36,178 nt of DNA from Caldanaerovirga acetigignens (lineage in GTDB: Bacteria; Bacillota; Thermosediminibacteria; Thermosediminibacterales; Thermosediminibacteraceae): the NCBI RefSeq assembly GCF_900142995.1, contig NZ_FRCR01000015.1, positions 1-36,178 on the forward strand, written 5' to 3'. The notes below the pieces were generated by a model. That model was not told the origin of the DNA and searched no databases. It saw only the letters and a program-made list of their open reading frames with translations. The translations under genes and the position numbers were made by a program. Shown piece by piece: positions 16,794 to 25,314 of this stretch. Each line of letters opens with the position of its first letter. Position 1 is the first letter of the stretch.

Positions 16794-17462
16794 CTATGCC
16801 ATTTTTTTCTTACGGATAAGTTTTTTGTCATAATACAAAAATTGAACTGCTGAAACAATAACTGCAATTACGGCAATTGGAATTGATGCTTTCGCAACGG
16901 CAAGGGCCTCAACATTAAATCCAAGTTCTTTTAATACCCCAATAATAAGGAGTACTCCACCAGACGCCACAAAGACGTTCTGTCCGTAGAAGTTCCCATA
17001 ATTTTCTGTAGCTCCCGCAAGCCCCTTTAATTCTTCAATGTCCTGTTCTTCTAATTCACCATAATTATTTTTTGCAGAACCTTCTGCCATAGGAAGGATT
17101 AAAGGTCTTATAAATTGCACGTGCCCACCTAACCTTAAACTCAATGCAGCAGCTAGCGTCCTGAGAGCGGTATATATCACGAATAATCGCCCTGGCGTTA
17201 GTGATTTCATTTTTCCTATTAGATACGCAGCTCTTTCTCTAAGTCCGTAACACTCGAGAATTCCTATAGCAGGCAATGTCACAAAAAACACCGTCATATA
17301 TCTGTTTGTTATAAAGGCATCTCCTAATGCAGTAAGTATCTGGTTAAAACTCATGCCAGCCGTAAGTCCCGTAGCCAATCCTGCAACAACAACCACAGCT
17401 ATCGGATCGAGCTTTAATGCAAAGCCCACAATGATAATTAAAATGCCGATTAGTTTAATCAT
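16794..17462 (-). CDS. DUF969 family membrane protein, candidate 5-oxoproline transporter subunit
   Basis: A 222-residue protein with about six hydrophobic segments. Family-typical stretches are IGILIIIVGFALKLDPIAVVVVAGLATGL at the N-terminus, NRYMTVFFVTLPAIGILECYGLRERA near 52-77, and LGGHVQFIRPLILPMAEGSA near 115-134. It has a cytoplasmic acidic patch (ELEEQDIEELKG) and a lysine-rich C-terminus. It is the first gene of the DUF969-DUF979-pcp operon, with GGAGG before its ATG. I found no sigma54 match upstream, so this operon may be controlled separately from pxpABC. Confidence 0.87.
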   Translation of the reverse strand: MIKLIGILIIIVGFALKLDPIAVVVVAGLATGLTAGMSFNQILTALGDAFITNRYMTVFFVTLPAIGILECYGLRERAAYLIGKMKSLTPGRLFVIYTALRTLAAALSLRLGGHVQFIRPLILPMAEGSAKNNYGELEEQDIEELKGLAGATENYGNFYGQNVFVASGGVLLIIGVLKELGFNVEALAVAKASIPIAVIAVIVSAVQFLYYDKKLIRKKKMA

Positions 17463-17657
17463 ACTATACCTCCTGTCCTTTTTTTATCAATATTAAAAAA
17501 AATACAGATCTATTACTGTTGCGTAGACTACAAATTTTGAAATTAATTGTCTAGACATGCGAAAAGTAGAAAAGCAGAAAGTGATTTTAATTGAGAATAA
17601 ATTATAGCATTATGAGAATAAAATTTATAGAGGCAACAAAACGAGGAGAGTGTTGTA
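17463..17657. other. Divergent intergenic region between DUF969 and a small membrane gene
   Basis: A 195-bp AT-rich gap that should hold the promoters of both neighbours. On the minus strand TGCTATAAT (about 17600-17608) looks like an extended -10 element, but its -35 is poor. A short palindrome, TGTCTAGACA, is near 17548-17557. I see no gene here. Confidence 0.35.
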
Positions 17658-17957
17658 ATGATTTCAAGAAACCAACTAAGAGGTATTACTTTTGGAGTTA
17701 TCTGGTGTTTGATTTCATGGATTCCATATTACACGGACTATTTATCTATCTTTCGGCCAATTATAGGAATTCCTGCTTACCTAGGCCTTAATCTAGAACT
17801 TTTGCTGAACAAAGGAGATTCTTTCGCTTACAGCATCTTAATAGGCGCCGGAATAGGATTTGTTATTAGTAGCCTTGTCGGATTTGCAAAAGATGGAATC
17901 AAAATAATAGGACTTTTCCCGCGAAATAGGAAAAAGCTTTATAAAAGGGGCATTTAA
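17658..17957 (+). CDS. Small membrane protein, function unknown
   Basis: A 99-residue protein starting at an ATG preceded by GAGGAGAG. It has two or three hydrophobic segments (about residues 9-24, perhaps 34-47, and 58-77) and a strongly basic tail (PRNRKKLYKRG). I do not recognise the family. It stands alone between the DUF969 operon (divergent) and the Na/Pi transporter, and its stop lies inside its own terminator hairpin. The clear ribosome site, hydrophobic pattern and terminator argue that it is a real gene. Confidence 0.65.
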   Translation: MISRNQLRGITFGVIWCLISWIPYYTDYLSIFRPIIGIPAYLGLNLELLLNKGDSFAYSILIGAGIGFVISSLVGFAKDGIKIIGLFPRNRKKLYKRGI

Positions 17958-17970
17958 AAGCCCTTTTTTT
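17943..17970 (+). terminator. Intrinsic terminator after the small membrane gene
   Basis: AAAAGGGGC and GCCCTTTT pair around an 8-nt loop, and the 3' arm runs into a 7-T tract (17964-17970). The gene's TAA stop lies in the loop. Confidence 0.8.
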
Positions 17971-18024
17971 GTTAAGTTGTATCTATGAAAGATATAGCTA
18001 ATAAGATTCGCATTACCAATTTAG

Positions 18025-18053
18025 TTTTAAAATGTCCAATATTATGCTATAAT
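18025..18053 (+). promoter_or_regulatory. Probable sigmaA promoter of the Na/Pi transporter gene
   Basis: An extended -10, TGCTATAAT (TATAAT at 18048-18053), has a weak -35 (TTTTAA) 17 bp upstream. Transcription would begin near 18060, which rules out the GTG at 18059 as the start codon and supports the TTG at 18092. Confidence 0.55.
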
Positions 18054-18091
18054 TACTTGTGGTCAAAAAAATATTTTGGGAGTGGATATGC

Positions 18092-19723
18092 TTGAGTTTA
18101 GAGAATTCACTTACACTTCTGGGAGGCCTTGGGCTTTTTATTTATGGTATGAAGCTTATGGGAGAAGGTTTGGAAAGAGCTGCTGGGGACAGGCTGCGTG
18201 TAATATTGGAATATTTTACTAGAAATCGGTTCATAGGAGTCCTTACAGGTACATTAGTAACTGCACTAGTACAAAGCAGCAGCGCCACCACAGTAATGGT
18301 AGTCGGACTTGTCAATGCACGTATAATGGACCTCATGCAAGCCAGCGGCGTTATAATGGGTGCAAATATAGGTACAACCATAACCGCCCAGCTCATAGCT
18401 TTTAAACTTACTAAACTCGCCCTTCCTGCAATCGGTTTGGGTACCGCCATTCATTTGTTTTCAAGAAATAAGCGCCAAAAATTTTTAGGCCAAGTAATAC
18501 TCGGCTTCGGTCTTTTATTCTATGGAATGCAAACAATGGAGATTGCCTTAAAACCTCTCTCAAAAATGCCTGAATTTGTGAAATTCATGACTAACTTCAG
18601 TAAAACACCTATACTAGGCGTATTAGCGGGATTTATAACAACTGGCATAATTCAGAGCAGCAGTGCTACCATTGGGATCCTCCAGGCATTAGCAGCACAA
18701 GGAATAGTAGATATTTCTATAGCTTTACCCATCTTATTTGGGGATAACATAGGCACATGCGTAACTGCCCTGCTTTCCAGCATAGGAACTAATGTCACTG
18801 CCAAAAGAGCAGCATTTATTCACCTTCTTTTTAATATAATAGGTACGATAATATTCCTGCTCATTTTACCCATTTTCATAATATTCATCGTCCACACTTC
18901 ATTAGATCCCGTAAGACAAATCGCAAATGCCCATACCTTTTTTAACGTTGCAAATACGGCAATCCAGCTTCCCTTTGCTGCACTATTGGTCAAGATAGCA
19001 ACGTACTTAATACCAGGCAAAATTGAAATCATAGAAAAAGGCACAAAATATATAGACGAAAGATTCCTTGAAACTCCTGTATTCGCTTTGACACAAGCAA
19101 GAAAAGAAATAGCCAGAATGGGAGAACTGGCATTGAAAAACCTTCAAGAAGCCATCAAACTCTTTATGAATTTCAGCGAAAATGAAACCAAGGTTCTCAG
19201 GGAAAGAGAAGTAGTGATAAATGATTTGGCAAGGGAAATTACCAGATATGTCTCACTTCTTTCGCAAAAGCCCTTATCTTCTGAAGAATCAAAGGCGATT
19301 GCGGATATGATAAATGCCGTCAATGATATGGAACGGGTCGGCGACCACGATGTGAATATTTTGGAACTTGCCGAATACAAAGATGAACATAAACTTCCCT
19401 TCACAGACGAAGCTATAAAAGAGCTTCTAGAAATGGCATCTTTAGTTGAAGAAAGTTTCTCTTATGCAATAAATGCATTTCAGGACTTTGATTCAAAACT
19501 TGCGGCTACAGTAGTTCAAAACGAAGATAAGATTGACTCTATGGATCGTAAACTGAGAGAAAATCACATAAGAAGACTCAATGAAGGAAAATGTAATCCG
19601 AGTTCCGGTGTCATTTACCTAGATTTAATAAGCAACCTTGAACGCATAGGCGATCATGCTTTCAATGTAGCGTCTTATATTCTAAAAATGGACAAACATT
19701 ATAAAAGACCAACCGTATGGTAA
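18092..19723 (+). CDS. Na/Pi cotransporter family protein with PhoU-like C-terminal domain
   Basis: A 543-residue protein with two parts. The N-terminal membrane part (about 1-310) contains two inverted-repeat signatures, ALVQSSSATTVM and GIIQSSSATIGI, the hallmark of NptA/SLC34 sodium:phosphate cotransporters. The C-terminal soluble part (about 330-543) is helical and PhoU-like, with NAVNDMERVGDHDVNILELAEY and DLISNLERIGDHAFNVASYI. The TTG at 18092, 9 nt after GGGAG and followed by SLENSLTLLGGLGLFIYGMKLMGEGLE, matches the family start. The upstream GTG at 18059 lies at the predicted transcription start. It forms a single-gene unit ending in a hairpin. Phosphate is the expected substrate; this is family knowledge. 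Confidence 0.93.
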   Translation: MSLENSLTLLGGLGLFIYGMKLMGEGLERAAGDRLRVILEYFTRNRFIGVLTGTLVTALVQSSSATTVMVVGLVNARIMDLMQASGVIMGANIGTTITAQLIAFKLTKLALPAIGLGTAIHLFSRNKRQKFLGQVILGFGLLFYGMQTMEIALKPLSKMPEFVKFMTNFSKTPILGVLAGFITTGIIQSSSATIGILQALAAQGIVDISIALPILFGDNIGTCVTALLSSIGTNVTAKRAAFIHLLFNIIGTIIFLLILPIFIIFIVHTSLDPVRQIANAHTFFNVANTAIQLPFAALLVKIATYLIPGKIEIIEKGTKYIDERFLETPVFALTQARKEIARMGELALKNLQEAIKLFMNFSENETKVLREREVVINDLAREITRYVSLLSQKPLSSEESKAIADMINAVNDMERVGDHDVNILELAEYKDEHKLPFTDEAIKELLEMASLVEESFSYAINAFQDFDSKLAATVVQNEDKIDSMDRKLRENHIRRLNEGKCNPSSGVIYLDLISNLERIGDHAFNVASYILKMDKHYKRPTVW

Positions 19724-19753
19724 AAAGGGCCGTTTTTAGTGCGCTGCCCTTTT
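19722..19753 (+). terminator. Probable terminator after the Na/Pi transporter gene
   Basis: AAAAAGGGC (19722-19730) pairs with GCCCTTTT (19746-19753) around a 15-nt loop. The T-run is short (4), so termination may be completed by the second hairpin at 19791. Confidence 0.6.
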
Positions 19754-19786
19754 GGTTATAATATAATAATGGTTATAATATAATAA
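19753..19786. repeat. 17-bp tandem duplication
   Basis: TGGTTATAATATAATAA occurs twice back to back (19753-19769 and 19770-19786), between two terminator hairpins. It contains TATAAT-like words but is probably a simple local duplication. Confidence 0.8.
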
Positions 19787-19790
19787 AAAA

Positions 19791-19819
19791 GAGCAAGGTC
19801 TTAACCTTGCTCTTCTTTT
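19791..19819. terminator. Bidirectional intrinsic terminator
   Basis: GAGCAAGG and CCTTGCTC (19791-19798, 19805-19812) form a perfect 8-bp stem. TTCTTTT follows on the plus side and a TTTTTT run on the minus side. It serves the Na/Pi gene and the convergent zinc-ribbon gene, whose last codons lie in the stem. Confidence 0.85.
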
Positions 19820-20022
19820 GCATCTTCTAGATCCCCTTTTTCGCTAAATGACTCTTCTTCCACCACTTCTCTGCCGCAATAAGGACATTTCCATACTCTT
19901 AGATCTGCTGCAGAATAAGACCTTTTTAAACAGTAAGGACATACAGAGTATGGCAAAACAAACCCCCCATATTTTTTATGACTTTTAATTATTTTATATA
20001 AAAGCTCCGCTTCGCTTCCCAA
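19801..20022 (-). CDS. Small zinc-ribbon protein, function unknown
   Basis: A frame of up to 73 residues with two CPYC knuckles (VCPYCLKRSY and WKCPYCGREV, 17 residues apart), which should bind one zinc ion. The tail is very acidic (EEESFSEKGDLEDAKEEQG). The start is uncertain: the TTG at 20022 has no ribosome site, while a TTG at 19956, about 6 nt after GGGGGG, would give a 51-residue protein starting just before the first knuckle. It is divergent from the ZIP transporter gene. The name of the family is not known to me; similar zinc ribbons occur in regulators and rubredoxin-like proteins. Confidence 0.65.
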   Translation of the reverse strand: MGSEAELLYKIIKSHKKYGGFVLPYSVCPYCLKRSYSAADLRVWKCPYCGREVVEEESFSEKGDLEDAKEEQG

Positions 20023-20074
20023 ATTTATTTAATTCAACGCTTTCTTCTTAAATCCTCCATAGGAGGTAACATTT

Positions 20075-20776
20075 ATGAACATTTTTCTTAAGATTTTTTT
20101 GTACAGCTCCCTCTCCGGCCTAGCAGTAATACTGGGCGGCTTTTTTGGGACGAAAAAAATTCCGGATAAAATATTTGCCTTTATACTCACTTTCGGTTCA
20201 GGGGTGCTAATTTCGGTATTATCTTATTCTCTAATGCATGAAGCATATCGTCATTCAGGTGCGGTACTCACATCTTTGGCTTTCTTGACAGGAGGAATCG
20301 TATTTTACGCTTTAGAAAGATTCCTTGTGAATAGAGTTACTCCTGGTATGGGCCTTATACTTGGGACCGCATTAGACGACCTACCTGAAGCACTCAGCAT
20401 GGGCATAGGTTTTGCAAGTGATACAGGGAGGCTGGGCATAGTGCTTGCGCTTTCGATTTTTTTACACAATATCCCGGAGGGCATCTCATCCACTACTGAA
20501 TTAATAAGAGAAGGCAAATTTTCATCTAAGGCCGCTATGACTTTAGCAGGGTTAATTGCTTTGCTTGACCCTTTCGCAGCATTAAGCGGATACTATTTGC
20601 TAAAGGATATAGGTCAAACCTGGCTCGGAATGATAATGGCCTTCTCTGGAGGTTCAATTCTTTTTATGACCGGTACAGATATGATTCCAAAGGCTCATCA
20701 AATAGGCGATGAAATCGACAATATGGGTCTTCTCATCGGCTTTCTTACCGCCTTTCTCCTGAGCAGACTTATGTGA
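20075..20776 (+). CDS. ZIP-family metal transporter
   Basis: A 233-residue protein with about eight hydrophobic segments. Helix 4 has the ZIP signature HNIPEGISS (His131), the core of the metal path. A related acidic motif, LDDLPEALSMG (about 100-110), lies one helix earlier. A third motif, DPFAALSGYYL, corresponds to the helix-5 position, where classical ZIPs have HEIPH, so some metal ligands differ. The start ATG follows ATAGGAGGTAA. It is divergent from the zinc-ribbon gene and convergent, 9 bp apart, with the radical SAM gene. Zinc or another divalent cation is the expected substrate from the family. Confidence 0.85.
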   Translation: MNIFLKIFLYSSLSGLAVILGGFFGTKKIPDKIFAFILTFGSGVLISVLSYSLMHEAYRHSGAVLTSLAFLTGGIVFYALERFLVNRVTPGMGLILGTALDDLPEALSMGIGFASDTGRLGIVLALSIFLHNIPEGISSTTELIREGKFSSKAAMTLAGLIALLDPFAALSGYYLLKDIGQTWLGMIMAFSGGSILFMTGTDMIPKAHQIGDEIDNMGLLIGFLTAFLLSRLM

Positions 20777-20785
20777 AAAAAATGC

Positions 20786-22477
20786 TTATTCATTGATTTT
20801 TGCAAAACAGGTTTTCCCTTTATTGTAGAAGAATATTATTCCTATTTCATTTTTTCTAAAATCGTTCGTCAAGTCATAACGGAAAATTCCATAATTAATT
20901 TTCTTCCATAATTCTCTTTCTGATAAACTTTGAGCTTCCGGCAAATTCTGTTCCAACCAATGCCTGTCGCTCAAAATCAACCTCACTTTATCTTTGAGTT
21001 TCCTGTCCTCTTTTAGCTCTACACAATCGGGAACAGAACCTTTACCGCCAGAATAAAAAAAGTCAAATTTAATAAGGTCTTTCACGAGCATTTCTTCTAC
21101 CTTCAAGGTTTTTGAAAAATCTTCGAGGTAATCGTATAGCGACTTTAGAGAAAGTTCTTTTCTGAAAAGGCCTTTTCCCCGCCAGTACCTGTACATCTCA
21201 TAATAAAAATCAAAAGGTCTTTTAAAGGTTTTCGCAAGGTAGCCTAATGTAAACTTAAAACGGCCGGTATTGTAGTACTTATCGATGAGCTTTGCGATAC
21301 CTTTGAGCACCGATAGTTCTTCATATCCTATCCACCGGTTGTAGAGGATTTCATAAGGAGCGCAAGACCTATAGACTATTCCGTACTCCTTCGCCTTTTC
21401 CCTCAGAACAGTACCTTTCAAAAGTTTCAAAAACCCCAATTGAATTTCATCGGGTTCGAGTCGGTATACATCGTCAAAAGCCTCGCTGAAACTTGCAAAG
21501 TCGTCATAAGGAAGGCCAGCGATTAAATCGACGTGGAGTTTTATCCCTGCTTTTTTTAAAAGTTCGACGCCCTTTATAGCTTTCTTAAAATCGGGATTTC
21601 TTGAAATTTCCTTTAAGCTTACAGGATTAGTCGTTTGTATTCCGACTTCAAACCTGAGCCTTTCTTCGATCCCCTCAAGAGCTTCTAAAAATCTGTTGTT
21701 TACAAGCTCCGGATTCACTTCACAGTGAAAAACCGTATCTCCGCCCAATCGTTTTATTATATTTAAAATCGCTGTCGCTCTTTCGGTATTGCAGTTAAAA
21801 GAACGATCTACTAATTTTACCAGAGGGACATTTTTACCTACAAAAAAAGCAAGGTCCCTTTCTACTTTATCGAGGCTTGCCACCCTCACGGTGGAATCTA
21901 ATGATGAAAGACAAAAAGCACATCTAAAAGGGCAGCCCCTTGACGTCTCGTAGTATACTATCCTGTTTTTTAAATCTTCACTTTCGTCGTATGAAAAAGG
22001 TATTCCATCCAACGATACAAATGGACCTCTTTCATTAACACGTATTCCACCATTTCTGCGGTAGGCTAATCCGGGAACTTCCTCAAAAGAAAGATAACCA
22101 CGCATAGCATCTATAAGCTTTTTAAAGGAAAGCTCCCCTTCTCCGACGATGATGAAATCCACATAGTCGCATCCTTTTAAAACTTCACCGGCATCGTATG
22201 AAACCTCCGGGCCGCCGAAGACTATCACAACTTCTGGTCTTACCTTCTTCAGGTTTTCCGCCAAATAATGTATATCTTCAATATTCCAGATATAACATGA
22301 GAAAGCCACAATGTCGGGCTGTTTAAAAATAATTTCGTCCAATATATCATCCATATTGTCGTTAATTGTGCCTTCAAAAATCTCGATGTCCTCCAAGCCG
22401 CAAAAAGCTGCTATATTCCTAATCGCAAGGTTCGTATGTACGTATTTTGCATTTACACCTATCAACAATATCTTCAT
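20786..22477 (-). CDS. B12-binding-domain radical SAM protein with DUF4080 tail
   Basis: A 563-residue protein. The N-terminal part (1-135) is a cobalamin-binding-like Rossmann domain (MKILLIGVNAKYVHTNLAIRN; IVFGGPEVSYD; DFIIVGEGE). A radical SAM core follows, with the cluster cysteines Cys182, Cys186 and Cys189 in SRGCPFRCAFC. The C-terminal part (from about 375) resembles DUF4080. No DXHXXG-type B12 motif is seen, so cobalamin may bind base-on or not at all. The start ATG follows GGTGGAGG. The substrate is unknown; relatives include methyltransferases and tRNA or cofactor modification enzymes. Position next to thiI hints weakly at RNA or sulfur chemistry, but there is a 75-bp gap. Confidence 0.88.
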   Translation of the reverse strand: MKILLIGVNAKYVHTNLAIRNIAAFCGLEDIEIFEGTINDNMDDILDEIIFKQPDIVAFSCYIWNIEDIHYLAENLKKVRPEVVIVFGGPEVSYDAGEVLKGCDYVDFIIVGEGELSFKKLIDAMRGYLSFEEVPGLAYRRNGGIRVNERGPFVSLDGIPFSYDESEDLKNRIVYYETSRGCPFRCAFCLSSLDSTVRVASLDKVERDLAFFVGKNVPLVKLVDRSFNCNTERATAILNIIKRLGGDTVFHCEVNPELVNNRFLEALEGIEERLRFEVGIQTTNPVSLKEISRNPDFKKAIKGVELLKKAGIKLHVDLIAGLPYDDFASFSEAFDDVYRLEPDEIQLGFLKLLKGTVLREKAKEYGIVYRSCAPYEILYNRWIGYEELSVLKGIAKLIDKYYNTGRFKFTLGYLAKTFKRPFDFYYEMYRYWRGKGLFRKELSLKSLYDYLEDFSKTLKVEEMLVKDLIKFDFFYSGGKGSVPDCVELKEDRKLKDKVRLILSDRHWLEQNLPEAQSLSERELWKKINYGIFRYDLTNDFRKNEIGIIFFYNKGKTCFAKINE

Positions 22478-22552
22478 CTTTATCCTCCACCGTAAATCCG
22501 CTTATTGTCTTTGTCTATACTTACTGAACAATAAGTAAAAGGTGTTTTTCTC

Positions 22553-23719
22553 CTAATAAGACTCGGTTACCTCTATTAATTCAACATTATCTGAACTCTT
22601 CTTTATAAATCCTTTAATATCAAATCTCTCCTCTGCCTTATGGACATCGTCCAGTTTCGGTCTAGTTTTCGGATGTTCAGGGACAAATATGGAACAACAG
22701 TCGGCATACGGCTCAATGGAAATGTCGTAAGTGCCGATTTTTTTAGCCAGATCAATTATTTCCACTTTATCGAATCCTATGAGCGGCCTGAATACCGGCA
22801 GTCTTGCCACCTCATTAGTAGCCACCAAAGCTTCCATGGTTTGGCTGGCCACCTGCCCAATGCTTTCGCCAGTTATCAAAGCCTTTGCACCGATTTTTGT
22901 TGCTATTTCCTGGGAAATTCTAACCATCATCCGCCTCATCAATATTGTCAAAAGTTCGTTGGGACCTTTTTCTCCCAGTTCTTTGAGGACATCAGTAAAA
23001 TTTACCACATGAAGGCGGATTTTGCCGCAATATTCTGCAAGAATCCGGCACAATTCAATAACCTTTTCTTTGGCCCTATCGCTGGTGAATGGAAAGCTAT
23101 GAAAGTAAACTGCCTCTATCGCAACTCCCCGTTTCATCACCATGTATCCCGCGACCGGACTGTCAATTCCACCGGACAGCAAAAGCAGAGCCTTCCCGTT
23201 CGATCCCACAGGAAGGCCACCGGGACCCGGGATTCTTTTGCAATAGACAAACCCTTTTTCCCTTACTTCTACATTGACTTCAATGTCCGGATTATGGACA
23301 TCCACCTTGAGTCCTTTTAAGTTTTTCAGAATATGAGCACCCACCATGCGGCTTATATCCGGAGATTTAATCGGAAAAGACTTGTTGGTTCTTCTGCTTT
23401 CTACTTTAAAGGTCTTACCTTTGTAATCGACTTCTTTAACTGCTTCCAGGGCAGCACTTTTGATTGACTCTATGTCCAGGTCACAGCTTTTTGCAGGACT
23501 TATTGCTACAATCCCGAAAACCTTTTTTAGCCTTTCTATCACTTCATCCTGTGGTCCCGCTACCCTCACGTATATTCTCCCGTGGGTTTTCTTTACATCC
23601 AACCCTTCAAACCCTTCGAGGGCCTGTTTTATCCTTTTTATCAAAATGCCTTCGAAAAACGGGCGGTTCTCTCCCTTTAACCCAATTTCTCCGAAGCTCA
23701 AAAGGTAAATGCTTTCCAT
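22553..23719 (-). CDS. thiI: tRNA 4-thiouridine sulfurtransferase ThiI (short form without rhodanese domain)
   Basis: A 388-residue enzyme that adenylates and thiolates U8 of tRNA, and can also feed sulfur into thiamine synthesis. It has an N-terminal ferredoxin-like/THUMP region (1-170; LLSFGEIGLKGENRPFF; EVNVEVREKGFVY) and a PP-loop ATPase with LLSGGIDSPVAGYM (180-193). It lacks the C-terminal rhodanese domain of E. coli ThiI, as in Bacillus, where a dedicated NifS-type desulfurase supplies the sulfur. The preceding gene is such a desulfurase, only 3 bp away, and the thiI ribosome site overlaps its end, so the two are coupled. Confidence 0.96.
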   Translation of the reverse strand: MESIYLLSFGEIGLKGENRPFFEGILIKRIKQALEGFEGLDVKKTHGRIYVRVAGPQDEVIERLKKVFGIVAISPAKSCDLDIESIKSAALEAVKEVDYKGKTFKVESRRTNKSFPIKSPDISRMVGAHILKNLKGLKVDVHNPDIEVNVEVREKGFVYCKRIPGPGGLPVGSNGKALLLLSGGIDSPVAGYMVMKRGVAIEAVYFHSFPFTSDRAKEKVIELCRILAEYCGKIRLHVVNFTDVLKELGEKGPNELLTILMRRMMVRISQEIATKIGAKALITGESIGQVASQTMEALVATNEVARLPVFRPLIGFDKVEIIDLAKKIGTYDISIEPYADCCSIFVPEHPKTRPKLDDVHKAEERFDIKGFIKKSSDNVELIEVTESY

Positions 23720-23722
23720 CCT

Positions 23723-24883
23723 CTACCTCCGAACGTATTTTCTTAATTCATTCACTTCTTTTTTCAAAATTTCCACTGTATAATCAATATCCTCGATAGA
23801 AAGAAACGGAGATAAGCTAAAACGAATAGCACCTTCTATCTCTTCATCGGTCTTGCCCATGGCGGCGAGCACATGACTTTTTACGCTTTTGTGCGACGAA
23901 CAGGCCGACCCCGTAGATACATATATACCGTGAGATTCTAACGCGTGAAGAAGGACCTCCGCTTTCGTTCCGAGAAAGGATATATTAAGAATATGCGGCG
24001 CACCGTCATCCGGACCATTTAATACCGAATCCGGTATTTCCGAAAGAATTCCGGTCTTCAACCTTTCCTTTAATTCTCTCATCTTAACCTGCCATAAGCC
24101 AAAATTTTTAAATACAAGTTCTGCCGCTGCCGAAAAACCTGCTATCCCAGGGACGTTTTCCGTCCCTGAACGCAATCCTTCTTCCTGACCTCCTCCGTTA
24201 AATAAGGGCGTTATTTTCGTCCCTTCCCTGACAAACAGCGCTCCCACTCCCTTAGGTCCGTATATCTTGTGGGCGCTCAACGACAAGAGATGTACGCCGG
24301 AAAGATTAGGGATTAGCGGAACCTTTCCAAAAGCCTGGACTGCATCCACATGAAAAAGGGTATTTTTGTTTTGCGATATAATTTTTGCGGCGTCATGGAT
24401 GGGCTGTATTGATCCAACTTCGTTGTTTACGTACATAATGCTTACAAGTATTGTATCGGATTTTATCGCTTGTTTTAATTCTACTAAATTTATATGCCCC
24501 TTTTCATCCACATTAAGATAAGTAACGGAAAAACCTTCTTCTTCCAATTGTTTAAATACATCCAGCACAGAGGGGTGTTCTATCGATGTGGTTATAAGGT
24601 GCTTTCCATATCGCTTTCTGGCGTAAGCCGCTCCCTTTATCGCCAGATTGTTGGATTCAGTGCCGCCAGATGTAAAATAAATCTCCCTTGCTTTCACACC
24701 TAAAAACAAAGCCAATTTTTCCCTGGCTTTATTGACTATTTTTTCAGCTTCCATACCTTTTCGGTGAAGCGAAGAAGGATTCCCAAAAGCTAAAGTCAAA
24801 GCGTGCACCATTGCATCGACGGCTTCTTTCGCTACTTTTGTGGTAGCGCTATTATCCAGGTAAACCTCTTTCATTTCCACCAC
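23723..24883 (-). CDS. nifS: Cysteine desulfurase (NifS/IscS family), probable sulfur donor for ThiI
   Basis: A 386-residue PLP enzyme that takes sulfur from cysteine as an enzyme persulfide. Seen motifs are YLDNSATTKV at the start, TSGGTESNN (71-79), the PLP lysine Lys206 in SLSAHKIYGPKG, and the catalytic Cys328 in STGSACSSHK. A GTG at 24883, 7 nt after AAGGAG, is the best start; an ATG three codons later is possible. It overlaps the end of the ModE-type regulator by 32 bp and is followed directly by thiI, the same order as B. subtilis nifZ-thiI. Dedicated transfer to ThiI is inferred from this coupling. Confidence 0.95.
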   Translation of the reverse strand: MVEMKEVYLDNSATTKVAKEAVDAMVHALTLAFGNPSSLHRKGMEAEKIVNKAREKLALFLGVKAREIYFTSGGTESNNLAIKGAAYARKRYGKHLITTSIEHPSVLDVFKQLEEEGFSVTYLNVDEKGHINLVELKQAIKSDTILVSIMYVNNEVGSIQPIHDAAKIISQNKNTLFHVDAVQAFGKVPLIPNLSGVHLLSLSAHKIYGPKGVGALFVREGTKITPLFNGGGQEEGLRSGTENVPGIAGFSAAAELVFKNFGLWQVKMRELKERLKTGILSEIPDSVLNGPDDGAPHILNISFLGTKAEVLLHALESHGIYVSTGSACSSHKSVKSHVLAAMGKTDEEIEGAIRFSLSPFLSIEDIDYTVEILKKEVNELRKYVRR

Positions 24884-25196
24884 GTGACCACTCCTTTATA
24901 TGTTCGTCTATTTTGTCAATTAATTCACCGTACCGTTTCATTATTTCTTTTGCCTTTTCCGTCAGAACCGCTCCGCCTCCGTATTCTCCTCCTTTGTGCC
25001 TCTCCAAAAGTTTGATCCCCAATCTTTTTTCTATAACCTTTATTTTCCCCCATGCTTGCCTGTAGGACATATTTTGAGCCTGAGCAGCCCTATTTATGGA
25101 ACCGTATCTTTCCACTAACCGCAAGAGATTGTAAATTCCTTCACCAAAAACCTGTTTTCCATCATGTTCTATCCACACTTTATATTTAATTTCCAT
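24852..25196 (-). CDS. ModE N-terminal-type winged-helix transcriptional regulator
   Basis: A 114-residue DNA-binding protein, one winged helix-turn-helix of the LysR/ModE-N type: GIYNLLRLVERYGSINRAAQAQNMSYRQAWGKIKVIEKRLGIKLLERHKGGEYGGGAVLTEKA. It has no molybdate-binding (Mop/TOBE) C-terminal domain, so it is a stand-alone DNA-binding domain. The ATG at 25196, preceded by AGGGTGA, is preferred over the GTG at 25205, which overlaps that site. Its 3' end overlaps the cysteine desulfurase start by 32 bp, which makes co-regulation of sulfur transfer a possibility. Its effector is unknown. Confidence 0.87.
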   Translation of the reverse strand: MEIKYKVWIEHDGKQVFGEGIYNLLRLVERYGSINRAAQAQNMSYRQAWGKIKVIEKRLGIKLLERHKGGEYGGGAVLTEKAKEIMKRYGELIDKIDEHIKEWSRGGNERGLPG

Positions 25197-25314
25197 TATT
25201 TTCACCCTAAGTTAATTTTATTAAATAAAAGACTACAATTCAACTTCAAAAGCTATTTTTACCCACGAATATAAAAAAATACGGGAGGAAAAAATAAACG
25301 TGGAGGTGGTTATC

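Noticed and set aside
22640-23320. A 226-codon plus-strand frame opposite thiI
   Set aside because: No ribosome site and no domain; thiI on the other strand has clear THUMP and PP-loop motifs.
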